This document shows positions 27,671-36,100 of a stretch of DNA of 64,000 nt, in pieces. Each line of letters opens with the position of its first letter. Position 1 is the stretch's first letter. Both the position numbers and the translations under genes were made by a program. Origin of the DNA: an uncultured Alphaproteobacteria bacterium (lineage in GTDB: Bacteria; Pseudomonadota; Alphaproteobacteria; Rhizobiales; Aestuariivirgaceae); assembly GCA_945957365.1 (NCBI GenBank), contig CAMFKI010000022.1, forward strand, positions 1-64,000, read 5' to 3'. The notes beneath the pieces are model-generated. The model saw only the letters and a list, made by a program, of their open reading frames with translations, was not told the origin of the DNA and searched no databases.

Positions 27671-29089
27671 TCAGGCAATTGCGCCGGCGGCAAGGTGCTC
27701 GCGGTCCTCGGCCACCTGCTGGCAGCTGCGCGCGAGCGTGGCGAGGTATCGCGCGATCGAGGCGCGCGCCGTGGGGTTGGCCGGATAGGCGGCCGTGAGC
27801 GCCAGTCCGCGCCTGGTGCGGAAGATCCACATGGCAACCTGCGCCGCCATGCCCTGGTTGAAATGGGTGCGCCCGTCCGCCCTTTGCCAGTCGCGCTCGA
27901 TCTCCGGGGTCAGCGGCGGGCGGCTCATGTCATTGTAGGAGAGCATCACGCCGCCGGTGGCGGCAGGCCTGATCGTCGTCAGGCTCGCGGCCAGTTCGAG
28001 AACGCGCTCGATCGGCACGTCGGCAAGGGCGAGGCGGTCGTCGAAGGCGCGCTGCGCCGCAGCGGCGAGAGTGCCGAAGCCACCGGCGCCGGTCTCGAAA
28101 TCGATGGGCACGATCCCCATGCACCAGCCCGCGGACTTGTAGGCCTGGGACGACTTGCGCGTCGAGGCCGGGGTCACCACGCCGTAGCGACCGGTGCCCG
28201 CCAGTTCCCTTTCGGTCATCGCGGCACAGGCCATCAGGCCGCCGATGACGCGCGCATCCGCCGCCGCGCAGGCCGCTTCGAAGGCCGTCGTTCCGGCCGC
28301 GTCGAGAAGGTCGATCTCGGCAAATTCGGCCAGGCAGCGATCCTCGAGCACACCGAGCGGCAATGGGAATTTGGGCATGCGGCCGTGGTGGCGGTGCAGG
28401 AAGGCGATCCATTCCGCGACGGCTGGCGCGTCAAGCGTCAGCGCGGCCGTGCGCTGGCGCTGGCGCGTGCAATAGTCGAGATAGCGCAACGGCGCCGGCA
28501 GCCGCAGCGGCGTGCCGCCGTCGACCATGGCGCGATAGGCGCGGTGCACTTCCCGCATCATCAGCGGGATCACCGAGACATCGCCGTGCAGGTGGTCGAT
28601 GCTGGCAAAACAGGTGAAGCCCGCGGCGCGCTGCAGGATGCCGAACTGAAAGCAGTTCCACGTGAAGGGCGAGGGCACCGCCGTGGCGTGGCGCTGCCAG
28701 TCTTCGGCCTCCACCTCGCCGAGTGTCTCCGGCACGAGGCGGATGTCGGCGGCATCGGCGAGCACGTGGCGCAGCATCTGCCCGCCCCGCTCCGCGAACC
28801 AGCTGTGATAGGTGTCATGCCGGCGCACATGCGCCGTCAGCACCTCGCTCATCACCGCGAGGTCGCATTGGCCGGGTTCCTCCCATACCACCATGAGGAG
28901 CCGCGCCATCTCCTCGCGCTGGCTTTCACAGGCGCGGAAGGAGCGCAGATGCTGTTCCTGTTCATAGCTCGGCGGCACCGGCGAGGGCGGCGCCCGGCGG
29001 ACGGCCTCCAGCGTGGCTGCGGCAGGACGCCAGAGTGTCAGGACCGCCGGCGCTCCCGACCAGTGGCTCAGCGGACGCAGTTCGGACAC
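27671..29089 (-). CDS. PapA-like acyltransferase
   Basis: A 472-residue protein of the condensation superfamily resembling mycobacterial PapA enzymes, which esterify trehalose or diols with (poly)ketide acyl chains. The start reads (M)SELRPLSHWSGAPAVLTLW, close to the PapA N-terminal pattern. The catalytic HLHGD (HxxxD) is in IDHLHGDVSVIPLMMREVHRAY. A later block, GGVMLSYNDMSRPPLTPE, sits where PapA proteins have their second conserved region. The GTG start is chosen because AGGAG lies 11 bases ahead and a promoter-like pair lies upstream; the frame stays open further back and an ATG at 29164 is possible. It is first in the minus-strand operon, divergent from otsA. Confidence 0.82.
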   Translation of the reverse strand: MSELRPLSHWSGAPAVLTLWRPAAATLEAVRRAPPSPVPPSYEQEQHLRSFRACESQREEMARLLMVVWEEPGQCDLAVMSEVLTAHVRRHDTYHSWFAERGGQMLRHVLADAADIRLVPETLGEVEAEDWQRHATAVPSPFTWNCFQFGILQRAAGFTCFASIDHLHGDVSVIPLMMREVHRAYRAMVDGGTPLRLPAPLRYLDYCTRQRQRTAALTLDAPAVAEWIAFLHRHHGRMPKFPLPLGVLEDRCLAEFAEIDLLDAAGTTAFEAACAAADARVIGGLMACAAMTERELAGTGRYGVVTPASTRKSSQAYKSAGWCMGIVPIDFETGAGGFGTLAAAAQRAFDDRLALADVPIERVLELAASLTTIRPAATGGVMLSYNDMSRPPLTPEIERDWQRADGRTHFNQGMAAQVAMWIFRTRRGLALTAAYPANPTARASIARYLATLARSCQQVAEDREHLAAGAIA

Positions 29090-29451
29090 GTTGGGGGCCT
29101 CTCCTCGCGCAAGATCTGGGGCTGCTGTCGTGACGGAGGCAGCTGCCGCAGCGCGCCGACACATGCGAATTACTTGATTTGTCTCGCCGGCGTCAACGTC
29201 GATCGACCACCACCGGAGACTGTCCGCAACTCTTTCGTGCAGTTTTTGAAATTGGCTTCGTTGCGCTGGTTTTCGGCCGCGGCATCCCCTAAACGAAGGC
29301 GGGCTCTGCAACATCGGGGGGTGAATTGGCGAAGGTTACGCAAGCCGGAGGTCGGGACGCCATGACGCGGTTCCTCCGGGCTGTCTTTGCGGTTCTGCAC
29401 ACCGGGGTCGCCCGCACCGCGGTTGCGGCCGCGGATGCCGGTTGAGGCGGA
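29090..29451. other. Divergent promoter region between the acyltransferase and ots operons
   Basis: About 360 bases separate the two divergent operons. It must hold both promoters, so shared control is plausible. A minus-strand candidate is given separately. No small gene or strong dyad was seen. Confidence 0.55.
29167..29196 (-). promoter_or_regulatory. Candidate sigma-70 promoter of the PapA-like operon
   Basis: On the minus strand TTGACG (29196-29191), an 18-base spacer and TAATTC (29172-29167). It would start transcription close to 29160, which favours the GTG start at 29089 over upstream codons. Confidence 0.45.
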
Positions 29452-30927
29452 ATGTATATTCCCATGCTGAAGGGCTGCGACAGCGACACCGTCACCGCCG
29501 AACCGGGCGCTGCCATTGACCAGGCCGCGCGCACCTTCATCGTGGCCAACCGGCTGCCGGTGGAATACCACGCCGTCTTCGGCTGGCGGACCTCGCCCGG
29601 CGGACTGGTAAGCGCGCTCGAGCCTGCCCTGCAGGGGCTGAGTGCCGTGTGGGTCGGCTGGCGCGGCAGCCCGGCGCCGGAAGATGGCCGCGGGCCCCAT
29701 CCCACCCGCACGCCCTATGCCGGCAACATCGCCGTGCTCGAGATCCCCATGAGCCAGTGGGAGGTCAGCCACTTCTACGACGGCATCTGCAATGCCGCGT
29801 TCTGGCCGCTCTATCACGATGCGGTGGTCAGCCCGGTGTTTCGCGACGAGGAATTCGCCGTCTACCGTCGCATCAACCAGCGCTTCGCCGACTGCGTCGC
29901 CGCCGCCGCGCCGCCGGGGGCAGCGGTGTGGGTGCATGATTACCAGCTGCAGCTGGTGCCGGCGATGCTACGCATGGCGCGCCCCGACCTGCGCATCGGC
30001 TTCTTCCTTCACGTGCCCTTCCCCTCGGCCGCGGAATTCGCCGCGCTGCCGTGGAAGGAGGACGTCCTCGACGGGCTGCTGGGCGCCGACCTGATCGGGT
30101 TCCAGACACAGGCCGCGGCCGACTGCTTTCGCGCCGAGGCTTGCCGCTGGCGAGCCGCGTGCGATGACGGCCGAAGCCTGCTGTTACCCGAAGAGGCCGG
30201 TCAACGGCGCGTCGACGTCGGGGTGTTTCCGGTGGGGCCCGACGCGCGGCGCTTTGCGCGGCTGGCGGCAAGTCCGGCCCTGCAGGATGCCGCGGCCCGC
30301 ATCCGGGCGGATTTCAGTGCGCCGGAACAGATCCTGCTGGGCGTCGACAGGCTCGACTACACCAAGGGCATCGACCTTCGCATCCGCGCCGTGGCCGACC
30401 TGCTGATGAGCGACGAGTTCGCCAGCCGCGACATCCAGTATATCCAGGTCGCGGTGCCCAGCCGCAGCGAGCTTTCGGCCTACCGGCAGCTGCGCATCAG
30501 GGTCGAGGAGACGCTGCGCGCCGCCAACGCCCGTCTCGCCGCGCGCGGGCTTCGTCCCATTCACTATGTCAACGAGGTGCTGTCCACCGAACAGGTGGCG
30601 GCGCTCTATGTCGCGGCGGACGTCATGCTCGTCACCTCGCTCGCCGACGGCATGAACCTGGTGAGCAAGGAATTCGTCGCCTGCCGGCACCGGCAGGATG
30701 GCCGCCTGGTGCTGAGCAATGCCACGGGCGCGGCCGCACAGCTGCGCGACGCCTGGCTGGTGGACCCCTGCGACGGCGCCGACCTGCGGCGCGGCATCGG
30801 CGACGCGATGCGGGCCAGCGCCGAAGATGCCCGCATGCGCATGGCGAGGCTGCGCGAGGCGGTCTTCGGAGCCGATGCGCGGCAATGGGCGCAATCGTTC
30901 TTGGCCTGCCTCCACGACAGGCCATGA
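29452..30927 (+). CDS. otsA: Trehalose-6-phosphate synthase
   Basis: OtsA (GT20) joins UDP-glucose to glucose-6-phosphate, giving trehalose-6-phosphate. The 491-residue product carries the family motifs: IVANRLPV and SPGGLVSAL at the N-terminus, WVHDYQLQLVP, FFLHVPFPS, the donor-binding DRLDYTKGIDLR, and DGMNLVSKEFVACRH near the end. A run of about 25 extra residues precedes the fold. GAGGCGG stands directly ahead of the ATG. Its stop overlaps the otsB start (ATGA). It is first of a three-gene operon otsA-otsB-acyltransferase, which is unusual and links trehalose synthesis to acylation. Confidence 0.96.
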   Translation: MYIPMLKGCDSDTVTAEPGAAIDQAARTFIVANRLPVEYHAVFGWRTSPGGLVSALEPALQGLSAVWVGWRGSPAPEDGRGPHPTRTPYAGNIAVLEIPMSQWEVSHFYDGICNAAFWPLYHDAVVSPVFRDEEFAVYRRINQRFADCVAAAAPPGAAVWVHDYQLQLVPAMLRMARPDLRIGFFLHVPFPSAAEFAALPWKEDVLDGLLGADLIGFQTQAAADCFRAEACRWRAACDDGRSLLLPEEAGQRRVDVGVFPVGPDARRFARLAASPALQDAAARIRADFSAPEQILLGVDRLDYTKGIDLRIRAVADLLMSDEFASRDIQYIQVAVPSRSELSAYRQLRIRVEETLRAANARLAARGLRPIHYVNEVLSTEQVAALYVAADVMLVTSLADGMNLVSKEFVACRHRQDGRLVLSNATGAAAQLRDAWLVDPCDGADLRRGIGDAMRASAEDARMRMARLREAVFGADARQWAQSFLACLHDRP

Positions 30928-31691
30928 CCACGCCGCTGCCCGAGGGCCTCGGCCAGCGTCTGCTGGCGCTCGCCGCGGCTCCGCAACTGCTCCTCTGCAC
31001 CGATTATGACGGCACGCTCGCGCCGCTCGCGCCGCGCCCGGAACAGGCGCGGCTGCTGCCGGGCGCTTCCGATCTTTTGTACCGTCTCGCGGCCCTTGCC
31101 GATACGCGCGTCGCCATCGTCTCGGGGCGCGCGCGCGACAACCTCCGCAGTCACTCGGGCTTCGAGGATCCGGTGCTGCTGGTCGGGTCGCACGGCGCCG
31201 AATTGCCGGGCCAAGTCCTGCGCAGCGATGGCGCGGCGCAGCTCGATGCCGTGGCGGCGCTGCTCGCGCCGATCTGCGCGGCAACGCCCGGCGCGTGGCT
31301 GGAACGCAAGCCGCTCGGCCTCACCGTGCATGTGCGCCAGGCCAGTGCTGCGGACGGCCTGCGGGCTCTCAATGAAGTGCGACGCGCACTCCTCGGCCAT
31401 CCGGCGCTGAACGTCACGGAGGGCAAGGCCGTCCTCGAACTGTCGCTGTCGCGGGTGAACAAGGCGGATGCCGTGCAGAGGCTGCGGGAGGAGCAGGGCA
31501 ACGGCACCACGGTGATCTATCTCGGCGACGATGTCACAGACGAGACGGTGTTCGCCACCCTCCGCGACGGCGATCTCGGCATCAAGGTGGGTGCGGGCCC
31601 GACGCGTGCCGCGCATCGCGTGGCTTCGGAACATGACGTGCTGGCGGTTCTGCGGCTGCTGTGGCAGCAGCGCAGTGGCGGCGGCTCATGA
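30924..31691 (+). CDS. otsB: Trehalose-6-phosphate phosphatase
   Basis: OtsB is the HAD-superfamily phosphatase that converts trehalose-6-phosphate to trehalose. The 255-residue protein has motif I CTDYDGTLAPLA (nucleophile Asp), the IVSGR segment (motif II region), KAVLELSLSRVNKADAV (lysine) and motif III/IV YLGDDVTDETVF. The start is the ATG overlapping the otsA stop. Its own stop overlaps the start of the next acyltransferase gene (ATGA). Free trehalose would be the product and the likely acceptor for the coupled enzyme. Confidence 0.95.
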   Translation: MTTPLPEGLGQRLLALAAAPQLLLCTDYDGTLAPLAPRPEQARLLPGASDLLYRLAALADTRVAIVSGRARDNLRSHSGFEDPVLLVGSHGAELPGQVLRSDGAAQLDAVAALLAPICAATPGAWLERKPLGLTVHVRQASAADGLRALNEVRRALLGHPALNVTEGKAVLELSLSRVNKADAVQRLREEQGNGTTVIYLGDDVTDETVFATLRDGDLGIKVGAGPTRAAHRVASEHDVLAVLRLLWQQRSGGGS

Positions 31692-33025
31692 GCGCCGCGG
31701 CATCCGGCAAGGACCTCCTGTGTCTCGCCGACCAGGGCTCGTTCCTCGGGTTGCGGGCGCTGGGGCGGGGGCCGGTGCTGCAGTTCACGTGGCTGCTCGC
31801 CCGCCAGCCGGACGACGCGGAGGTGCTCGCACTCAATGCAAGGCTCGGGCAGGGACTGTTCGCGCGCCTGGTGCAGCGTTCGCCCCTGCCGTGGGGCCGT
31901 CATCGCTGGGTCGCAAGCGCGGTGCTGCCGCCGGTGACCTGGTTCCCGGCGCCGCCGCCGGGCGAGCAGCCGACGCAGCTCCATGCGAGGCTGCTCGATC
32001 TTGCGGTCGACCCCGAGCACGGTCCGGGCTGGCGGCTTGTGGTGCAGCCGCTTGCCGGCGGTGGCTGCGCCCTGTCGGTTCTGGTGTCGCATACGCTGGC
32101 CGACGGCCAGGCCAGCGTGCAGACCATCGCCGACGCGCTGGCAGGCCGGCGTCACGACGTCGGTCATGCGGCCCCGTCCGGCCGGTGGTCGCCCCGCCGA
32201 TTGCTCGACGACGGCGCCGAAAGCCTGCGCGGGCTGCCGGAGGTGGCGCGCGCCATCAAGGCCCTCGTGCAGCGCCGGCGCGCGGCGTCCGCCCCGGTGG
32301 ATGGAACTTCTCCTTCAAGGCTGCAAAGCCATGCCGGGAACTCGCGCAGCGTCATCGTGCCGGTCGTGCAGGTGGCCATCGTGGCTGATGCCTTCGACAG
32401 GCGGGCGGCGGACCTTGGCGTGGCGGCCAACACGCTGTTCGCGGCGCTCGCGGTGGGCCTGGCCTCGAGCATGGGCCGCGTGGATGCCACGGGCCGCGTC
32501 AAGCTGGTGATGCCGGTGAGTGACCGGCAGCCCGGCGATACCCGTGGCAATGCACTGCGCGCCGCGACGGTGCTCGTCGAGCCCGGCGACACGCTGACAA
32601 ATCCGAAGCGCCTGCAGCGCGACATCAGGGCGGCACTCGCCACGCTGCTGCGCCATGGCGACGAAATCTCGCCGCTGCTGCCGCTCCTGCCCTATGTGCC
32701 GCTGCGGCTGGCGCGCAACGCCGAGCGGCTTGCCCTCGGCTCCGACCGGCCCGTCGGCTGCAGCATTCTCGGTGCGCTGCCGGGCGAGCTCGAACGTCCC
32801 TGTGGTGCGGCCTCGCTGTTGCAGATCTCGCTGCTCGAGCGCTATTCGCAAGGCGATCTCGCCCGTCTCGGGGGACTGCTTTTCCTCGTCTGCTACCGGC
32901 TGGGCGGGCAGGTGCTCGTCACGGTCACGGGCCATTCTCCGGGCCACATCACGGACCGCGCCGGGCTGGCTCCCGCCGTGGAGGCGGCGCTCGCCGCGCT
33001 GGGCCTTTCCGCTACGCTGTCCTGA
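31688..33025 (+). CDS. HxxxD acyltransferase C, coupled to otsB
   Basis: A 445-residue paralogue of acyltransferases A and B: FARLVQRSPLPWGRHRWVASAV and LAVDPEHGPGWRLVVQPL lead to the catalytic HTLADG (HxxxDG) in LVSHTLADGQASVQT. The C-terminal half has VMPVSDRQPGDTRGNALRAATV and GCSILGALPGEL. It begins inside the otsB stop codon and is the last gene of the ots operon, so its synthesis is tied to trehalose production. This is the best evidence that trehalose or its phosphate is the acyl acceptor of the family here. No export signal is present. It ends 7 bases from the convergent exporter operon. Confidence 0.86.
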   Translation: MSAAASGKDLLCLADQGSFLGLRALGRGPVLQFTWLLARQPDDAEVLALNARLGQGLFARLVQRSPLPWGRHRWVASAVLPPVTWFPAPPPGEQPTQLHARLLDLAVDPEHGPGWRLVVQPLAGGGCALSVLVSHTLADGQASVQTIADALAGRRHDVGHAAPSGRWSPRRLLDDGAESLRGLPEVARAIKALVQRRRAASAPVDGTSPSRLQSHAGNSRSVIVPVVQVAIVADAFDRRAADLGVAANTLFAALAVGLASSMGRVDATGRVKLVMPVSDRQPGDTRGNALRAATVLVEPGDTLTNPKRLQRDIRAALATLLRHGDEISPLLPLLPYVPLRLARNAERLALGSDRPVGCSILGALPGELERPCGAASLLQISLLERYSQGDLARLGGLLFLVCYRLGGQVLVTVTGHSPGHITDRAGLAPAVEAALAALGLSATLS

Positions 33026-33032
33026 CAGACGC

Positions 33033-34199
33033 TCAGGCCGCCCGCAGGGCGTCGACGATCTTCAGCCGCGCCGCCCGCACCGCCGGCAGGAAGCCTCCGA
33101 GGAAGCCCATCGCCAGCGCGAACAGCAAGGATTGCAGCACGATCGCCGGTGTTAGCACGAAGCTGAAGGCGAGTTCCGACAGCGATGTCCAGTTGAGCGT
33201 CGTCACCCGCACCAGCGTCATCAGCGAGGCGAGCGACAGTCCAACCGCCCAGCCGGTGAAGCCCAGCAGCAGCGCCTCGGCGAGAAAGGCCCAGAGGATG
33301 CTGGCGCGCCGGAACCCCAGCGCGCGCAGGGCGCCGATCTCGCGCTGGCGGCTGGCCACGGCGGCATACATGGTGATGGTGGCGCCGAACACCGCGCCCA
33401 GCGAAAACATCAGCGACAGCGCCAGCCCGATGATGCGGATGAAGCCCGAGAGCAGGCGCGACTGCTCCTCGTAGAAGATGCGTTCCGGCTTGGCCTCGAC
33501 CGTCATCCGCGGATCGGCCTCGAGGCGGGTCTTGAGCGCGTCGAAGCGCGCTCTATCGGCAAGCCGCACCACGACCGAGGAGAAGGCATCGCGGCGGAAC
33601 GCCTGCATGAGCTGCTCGCTGTCGCCCCAGATCTCGGAATCGAAGCCACTGCCGCCGGCGTCGAAGCGCCCGACGATCTGCCAGTCGCGCTGCGCGAAAT
33701 GGATGCTCGATCCGAGTGCCACGCCTTCGAAACGCCCGGCCAGCGCCCCGCCGATCACGATCTCGCTCGCGCCAGGGCGGAACATGCGGCCCTCCACGAT
33801 CCGCACCCGCGGCCGCACCGCGAGGGCTTCGCGGCCGACGCCGCGCACCAGCAGGTTGCTCACCTGCGTGCTGCCGCGCTTGGGCAGCGCGATCAGCACC
33901 ACCAGTTCCTTGGAGACGACGGGCGCGCCATCGTTCCCGATCATCACCTCGGGCTGGCTCTCGATGATCCGCGCCTGGGCGCGGTCGAGAATGCTCTGGA
34001 TCTCGACCTCCGCCGAGCGTCGCACGAAGATGACGTTGGTGTCGTCGCCGGTCGCCACCAGCGTCTGCTTCAGCCCTGAATCGAGCATGAGCACCGCGGC
34101 AAAGACGAAGACCACGAGGGCCATGCCGCCCGCCGTCAGCAGCGTCGTGAGCTTGCGCACGCGCAGGTTCCGCAGGCTGTAGGCGAGCAGCAACGGCAT
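33033..34199 (-). CDS. MacB/FtsX-type ABC permease 2
   Basis: A 388-residue permease with an N-terminal helix (TTLLTAGGMALVVFVFAAVL), a large periplasmic domain of about 210 residues, and three C-terminal helices with the FtsX-family coupling region YAAVASRQREIGALRALGFRRASI. MacB/LolCE-type systems extrude substrates from the periplasmic face of the membrane. It follows the first permease with a 2-base gap and is the last gene of the four-gene exporter operon. Confidence 0.93.
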   Translation of the reverse strand: MPLLLAYSLRNLRVRKLTTLLTAGGMALVVFVFAAVLMLDSGLKQTLVATGDDTNVIFVRRSAEVEIQSILDRAQARIIESQPEVMIGNDGAPVVSKELVVLIALPKRGSTQVSNLLVRGVGREALAVRPRVRIVEGRMFRPGASEIVIGGALAGRFEGVALGSSIHFAQRDWQIVGRFDAGGSGFDSEIWGDSEQLMQAFRRDAFSSVVVRLADRARFDALKTRLEADPRMTVEAKPERIFYEEQSRLLSGFIRIIGLALSLMFSLGAVFGATITMYAAVASRQREIGALRALGFRRASILWAFLAEALLLGFTGWAVGLSLASLMTLVRVTTLNWTSLSELAFSFVLTPAIVLQSLLFALAMGFLGGFLPAVRAARLKIVDALRAA

Positions 34200-34201
34200 G
34201 C

Positions 34202-35359
34202 TCAGCCCACGGCCCTGAGGCCATCGACGATGCGCACGCTGGCCGCACGGCGCATCGGCAGCAGCGATGCGAGCAGGCCCACGCCAAATGCCGCGAGGGC
34301 CTGCATGCCGACGGTGTTGGCGCTGACGATCAGCGAGGGAAACAGCGTATCGGTCATCTCGCCGATGCGCGCCGCGGCGGGCGGGGTGAGGGCGATGGCG
34401 ACAGCCCCTCCGGCCAGCGCGATGACGAGTGACTCGCCGAGGATCAGCCGCGCCACATAGCCGGGGCTGAAGCCCAGGGCCTTGAGCGTCGCATATTCCG
34501 ACAGCCGCTCGCGCGCCGTCATCGCCATGGTGTTGGCCATCACCGCGAGGATGATGGCGATGACGACGAAGGAGACGATGCGGATCGAGACGAGGATCGC
34601 CTCGGTCTGCTTCACGAAGCCGATCTGGAAGGCGCGTTCGGTTTCGGTCAGGGTTTCGGCCAGCGAGTTGCGGAACAGGGCGTCGATCGCCTGGCTCACC
34701 TGGGCGACGTGGTTGAGATCGCCGGCATCGACGATGAAGAAGCCGACGAGGCCCGCCTGCGTCGGCGAGCGCTGGCGCAGCGTCTCGTCGAGATAGTCCC
34801 AGCGGAAGAAGAATTGCGAAGTATCGGTCTTGCCGCGGCCATCGAAGATGCCGGCGATCACGAAGTCCCAGTCGCCGGGAAAGATCGTGCCGCGCAGCTG
34901 CACCACGTCACCGGGCTTGAAGCCGTAGCGGTTGGCGAGCTTGCGCCCGACGATGGCGGCGCGGCGGTCGGCCAGGAAGTCCTTGCGCACCGCGGCGGGC
35001 ATGTAGATTTCCGGATGGAGATCGAGATAGCTCGCCGGTTCGATCGCGAATTGCGGGAAGAAGTTCTTCGGCTCCTTGTAGATGCCGCCGAACCAGTTCA
35101 TGTAGCTGACCCGCTTCACGCCATCGACGGCACGGATCCGGTTTTCATAGGTGATCGGCAGCGGCAGGGTGAAGGACAGCGCATTGCGGGTGATGAGCCG
35201 CGACGGCACGGCGGCATCGACCCCGGCATACCACGCACCGACGATGGTCTGGAGCACGCCGAAGGACAGGATGGCGACGACGAGGCCTGCCACCGTCAGC
35301 GACGTGCGCAGCCGGTGGCGCAGCGCGTTGCGGGCCACGAGCTTCAGCCACTGGCTCAT
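34202..35359 (-). CDS. MacB/FtsX-type ABC permease 1
   Basis: A 385-residue permease of the same kind as its neighbour but divergent in sequence: N-terminal helix ([20 protein letters not shown]), a periplasmic domain containing [21 protein letters not shown], and three C-terminal helices with [24 protein letters not shown]. Two different permeases imply a heterodimeric transporter, as in LolCE and DevC-like systems. It lies 9 bases after the ATPase gene. Confidence 0.93.
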   Translation of the reverse strand: MSQWLKLVARNALRHRLRTSLTVAGLVVAILSFGVLQTIVGAWYAGVDAAVPSRLITRNALSFTLPLPITYENRIRAVDGVKRVSYMNWFGGIYKEPKNFFPQFAIEPASYLDLHPEIYMPAAVRKDFLADRRAAIVGRKLANRYGFKPGDVVQLRGTIFPGDWDFVIAGIFDGRGKTDTSQFFFRWDYLDETLRQRSPTQAGLVGFFIVDAGDLNHVAQVSQAIDALFRNSLAETLTETERAFQIGFVKQTEAILVSIRIVSFVVIAIILAVMANTMAMTARERLSEYATLKALGFSPGYVARLILGESLVIALAGGAVAIALTPPAAARIGEMTDTLFPSLIVSANTVGMQALAAFGVGLLASLLPMRRAASVRIVDGLRAVG

Positions 35360-35368
35360 GGCCGCGGC

Positions 35369-36100
35369 TCACCCATGGGCGAGTTCCACGCGCTGCGAGA
35401 GTTCTCCCTTTTCGAGATGCATGATGGCGCCGGCATGTTCGGCGGCGCGGCGGTCATGCGTGACCATCACGATGGTCTTGCCCATCTCGCGGTTGAGGCG
35501 CTGCATGATGGCGAGCGCGTCCTCCGCCGACTGGCGGTCGAGGTCGCCGGTGGGCTCGTCGGCCACGAGCAGCATCGGATCGGTGACGATCGCCCGGGCA
35601 ATCGCCACGCGCTGCTGCTGCCCGCCGGAGAGCTCGGAGGGCAGGTGCCTGACGCGGTCGCCCAGCCCCACCAGTTCGAGCGCCAGATGCGCGCGGTCGC
35701 GGCGGTCGCGCCGGCCGAGGTGCTTCAGCGTCAGCGGCAGTTCGACATTCTCGAGCGCGGTGAGCACCGGCATCAGGTTGTAGAACTGGAAGATGAAGCC
35801 CACGTTCGCCGCGCGCCAGTCGGCGAGATCGCTCTCCGACAGGCGGGTGATGTCCTCGCCGCTCACCTTGATGGAGCCGCGATCGGCCGAATCGAGCCCG
35901 GCGATGAGATTGAGCAGCGTCGACTTGCCGGATCCCGAGGGACCCATGAGGGCGAGGAACTCGGCGCGCCGGATGTCGAAGCTGATGTCGGTGAGAACGG
36001 GGATGGTCTGCCCGCCGCGCCGGTATCCCTTGCTCACCCCGCGCAATGCGATGAGCACGTCGTCGCGCGCAGCGTGGGCGGCGACGCGCGGCGTCGTCAC
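35369..36100 (-). CDS. ABC exporter ATP-binding protein (MacB/LolD type)
   Basis: A 243-residue ATPase: Walker [11 protein letters not shown]-loop region [21 protein letters not shown], signature [15 protein letters not shown], Walker [15 protein letters not shown]-loop [13 protein letters not shown]. The FYNLMP and DEPTGDLD signatures place it in the LolD/MacB/FtsE subfamily, which drives MacB-like permeases. It overlaps the membrane-fusion gene by four bases. Confidence 0.95.
   Translation of the reverse strand: MTTPRVAAHAARDDVLIALRGVSKGYRRGGQTIPVLTDISFDIRRAEFLALMGPSGSGKSTLLNLIAGLDSADRGSIKVSGEDITRLSESDLADWRAANVGFIFQFYNLMPVLTALENVELPLTLKHLGRRDRRDRAHLALELVGLGDRVRHLPSELSGGQQQRVAIARAIVTDPMLLVADEPTGDLDRQSAEDALAIMQRLNREMGKTIVMVTHDRRAAEHAGAIMHLEKGELSQRVELAHG

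Noticed and set aside
29452..31691. otsAB as a simple osmoprotection operon
   Set aside because: Possible, and not excluded, but the third coupled gene is an acyltransferase and three more lie divergent, which simple osmoprotection does not explain. Kept as an alternative only.
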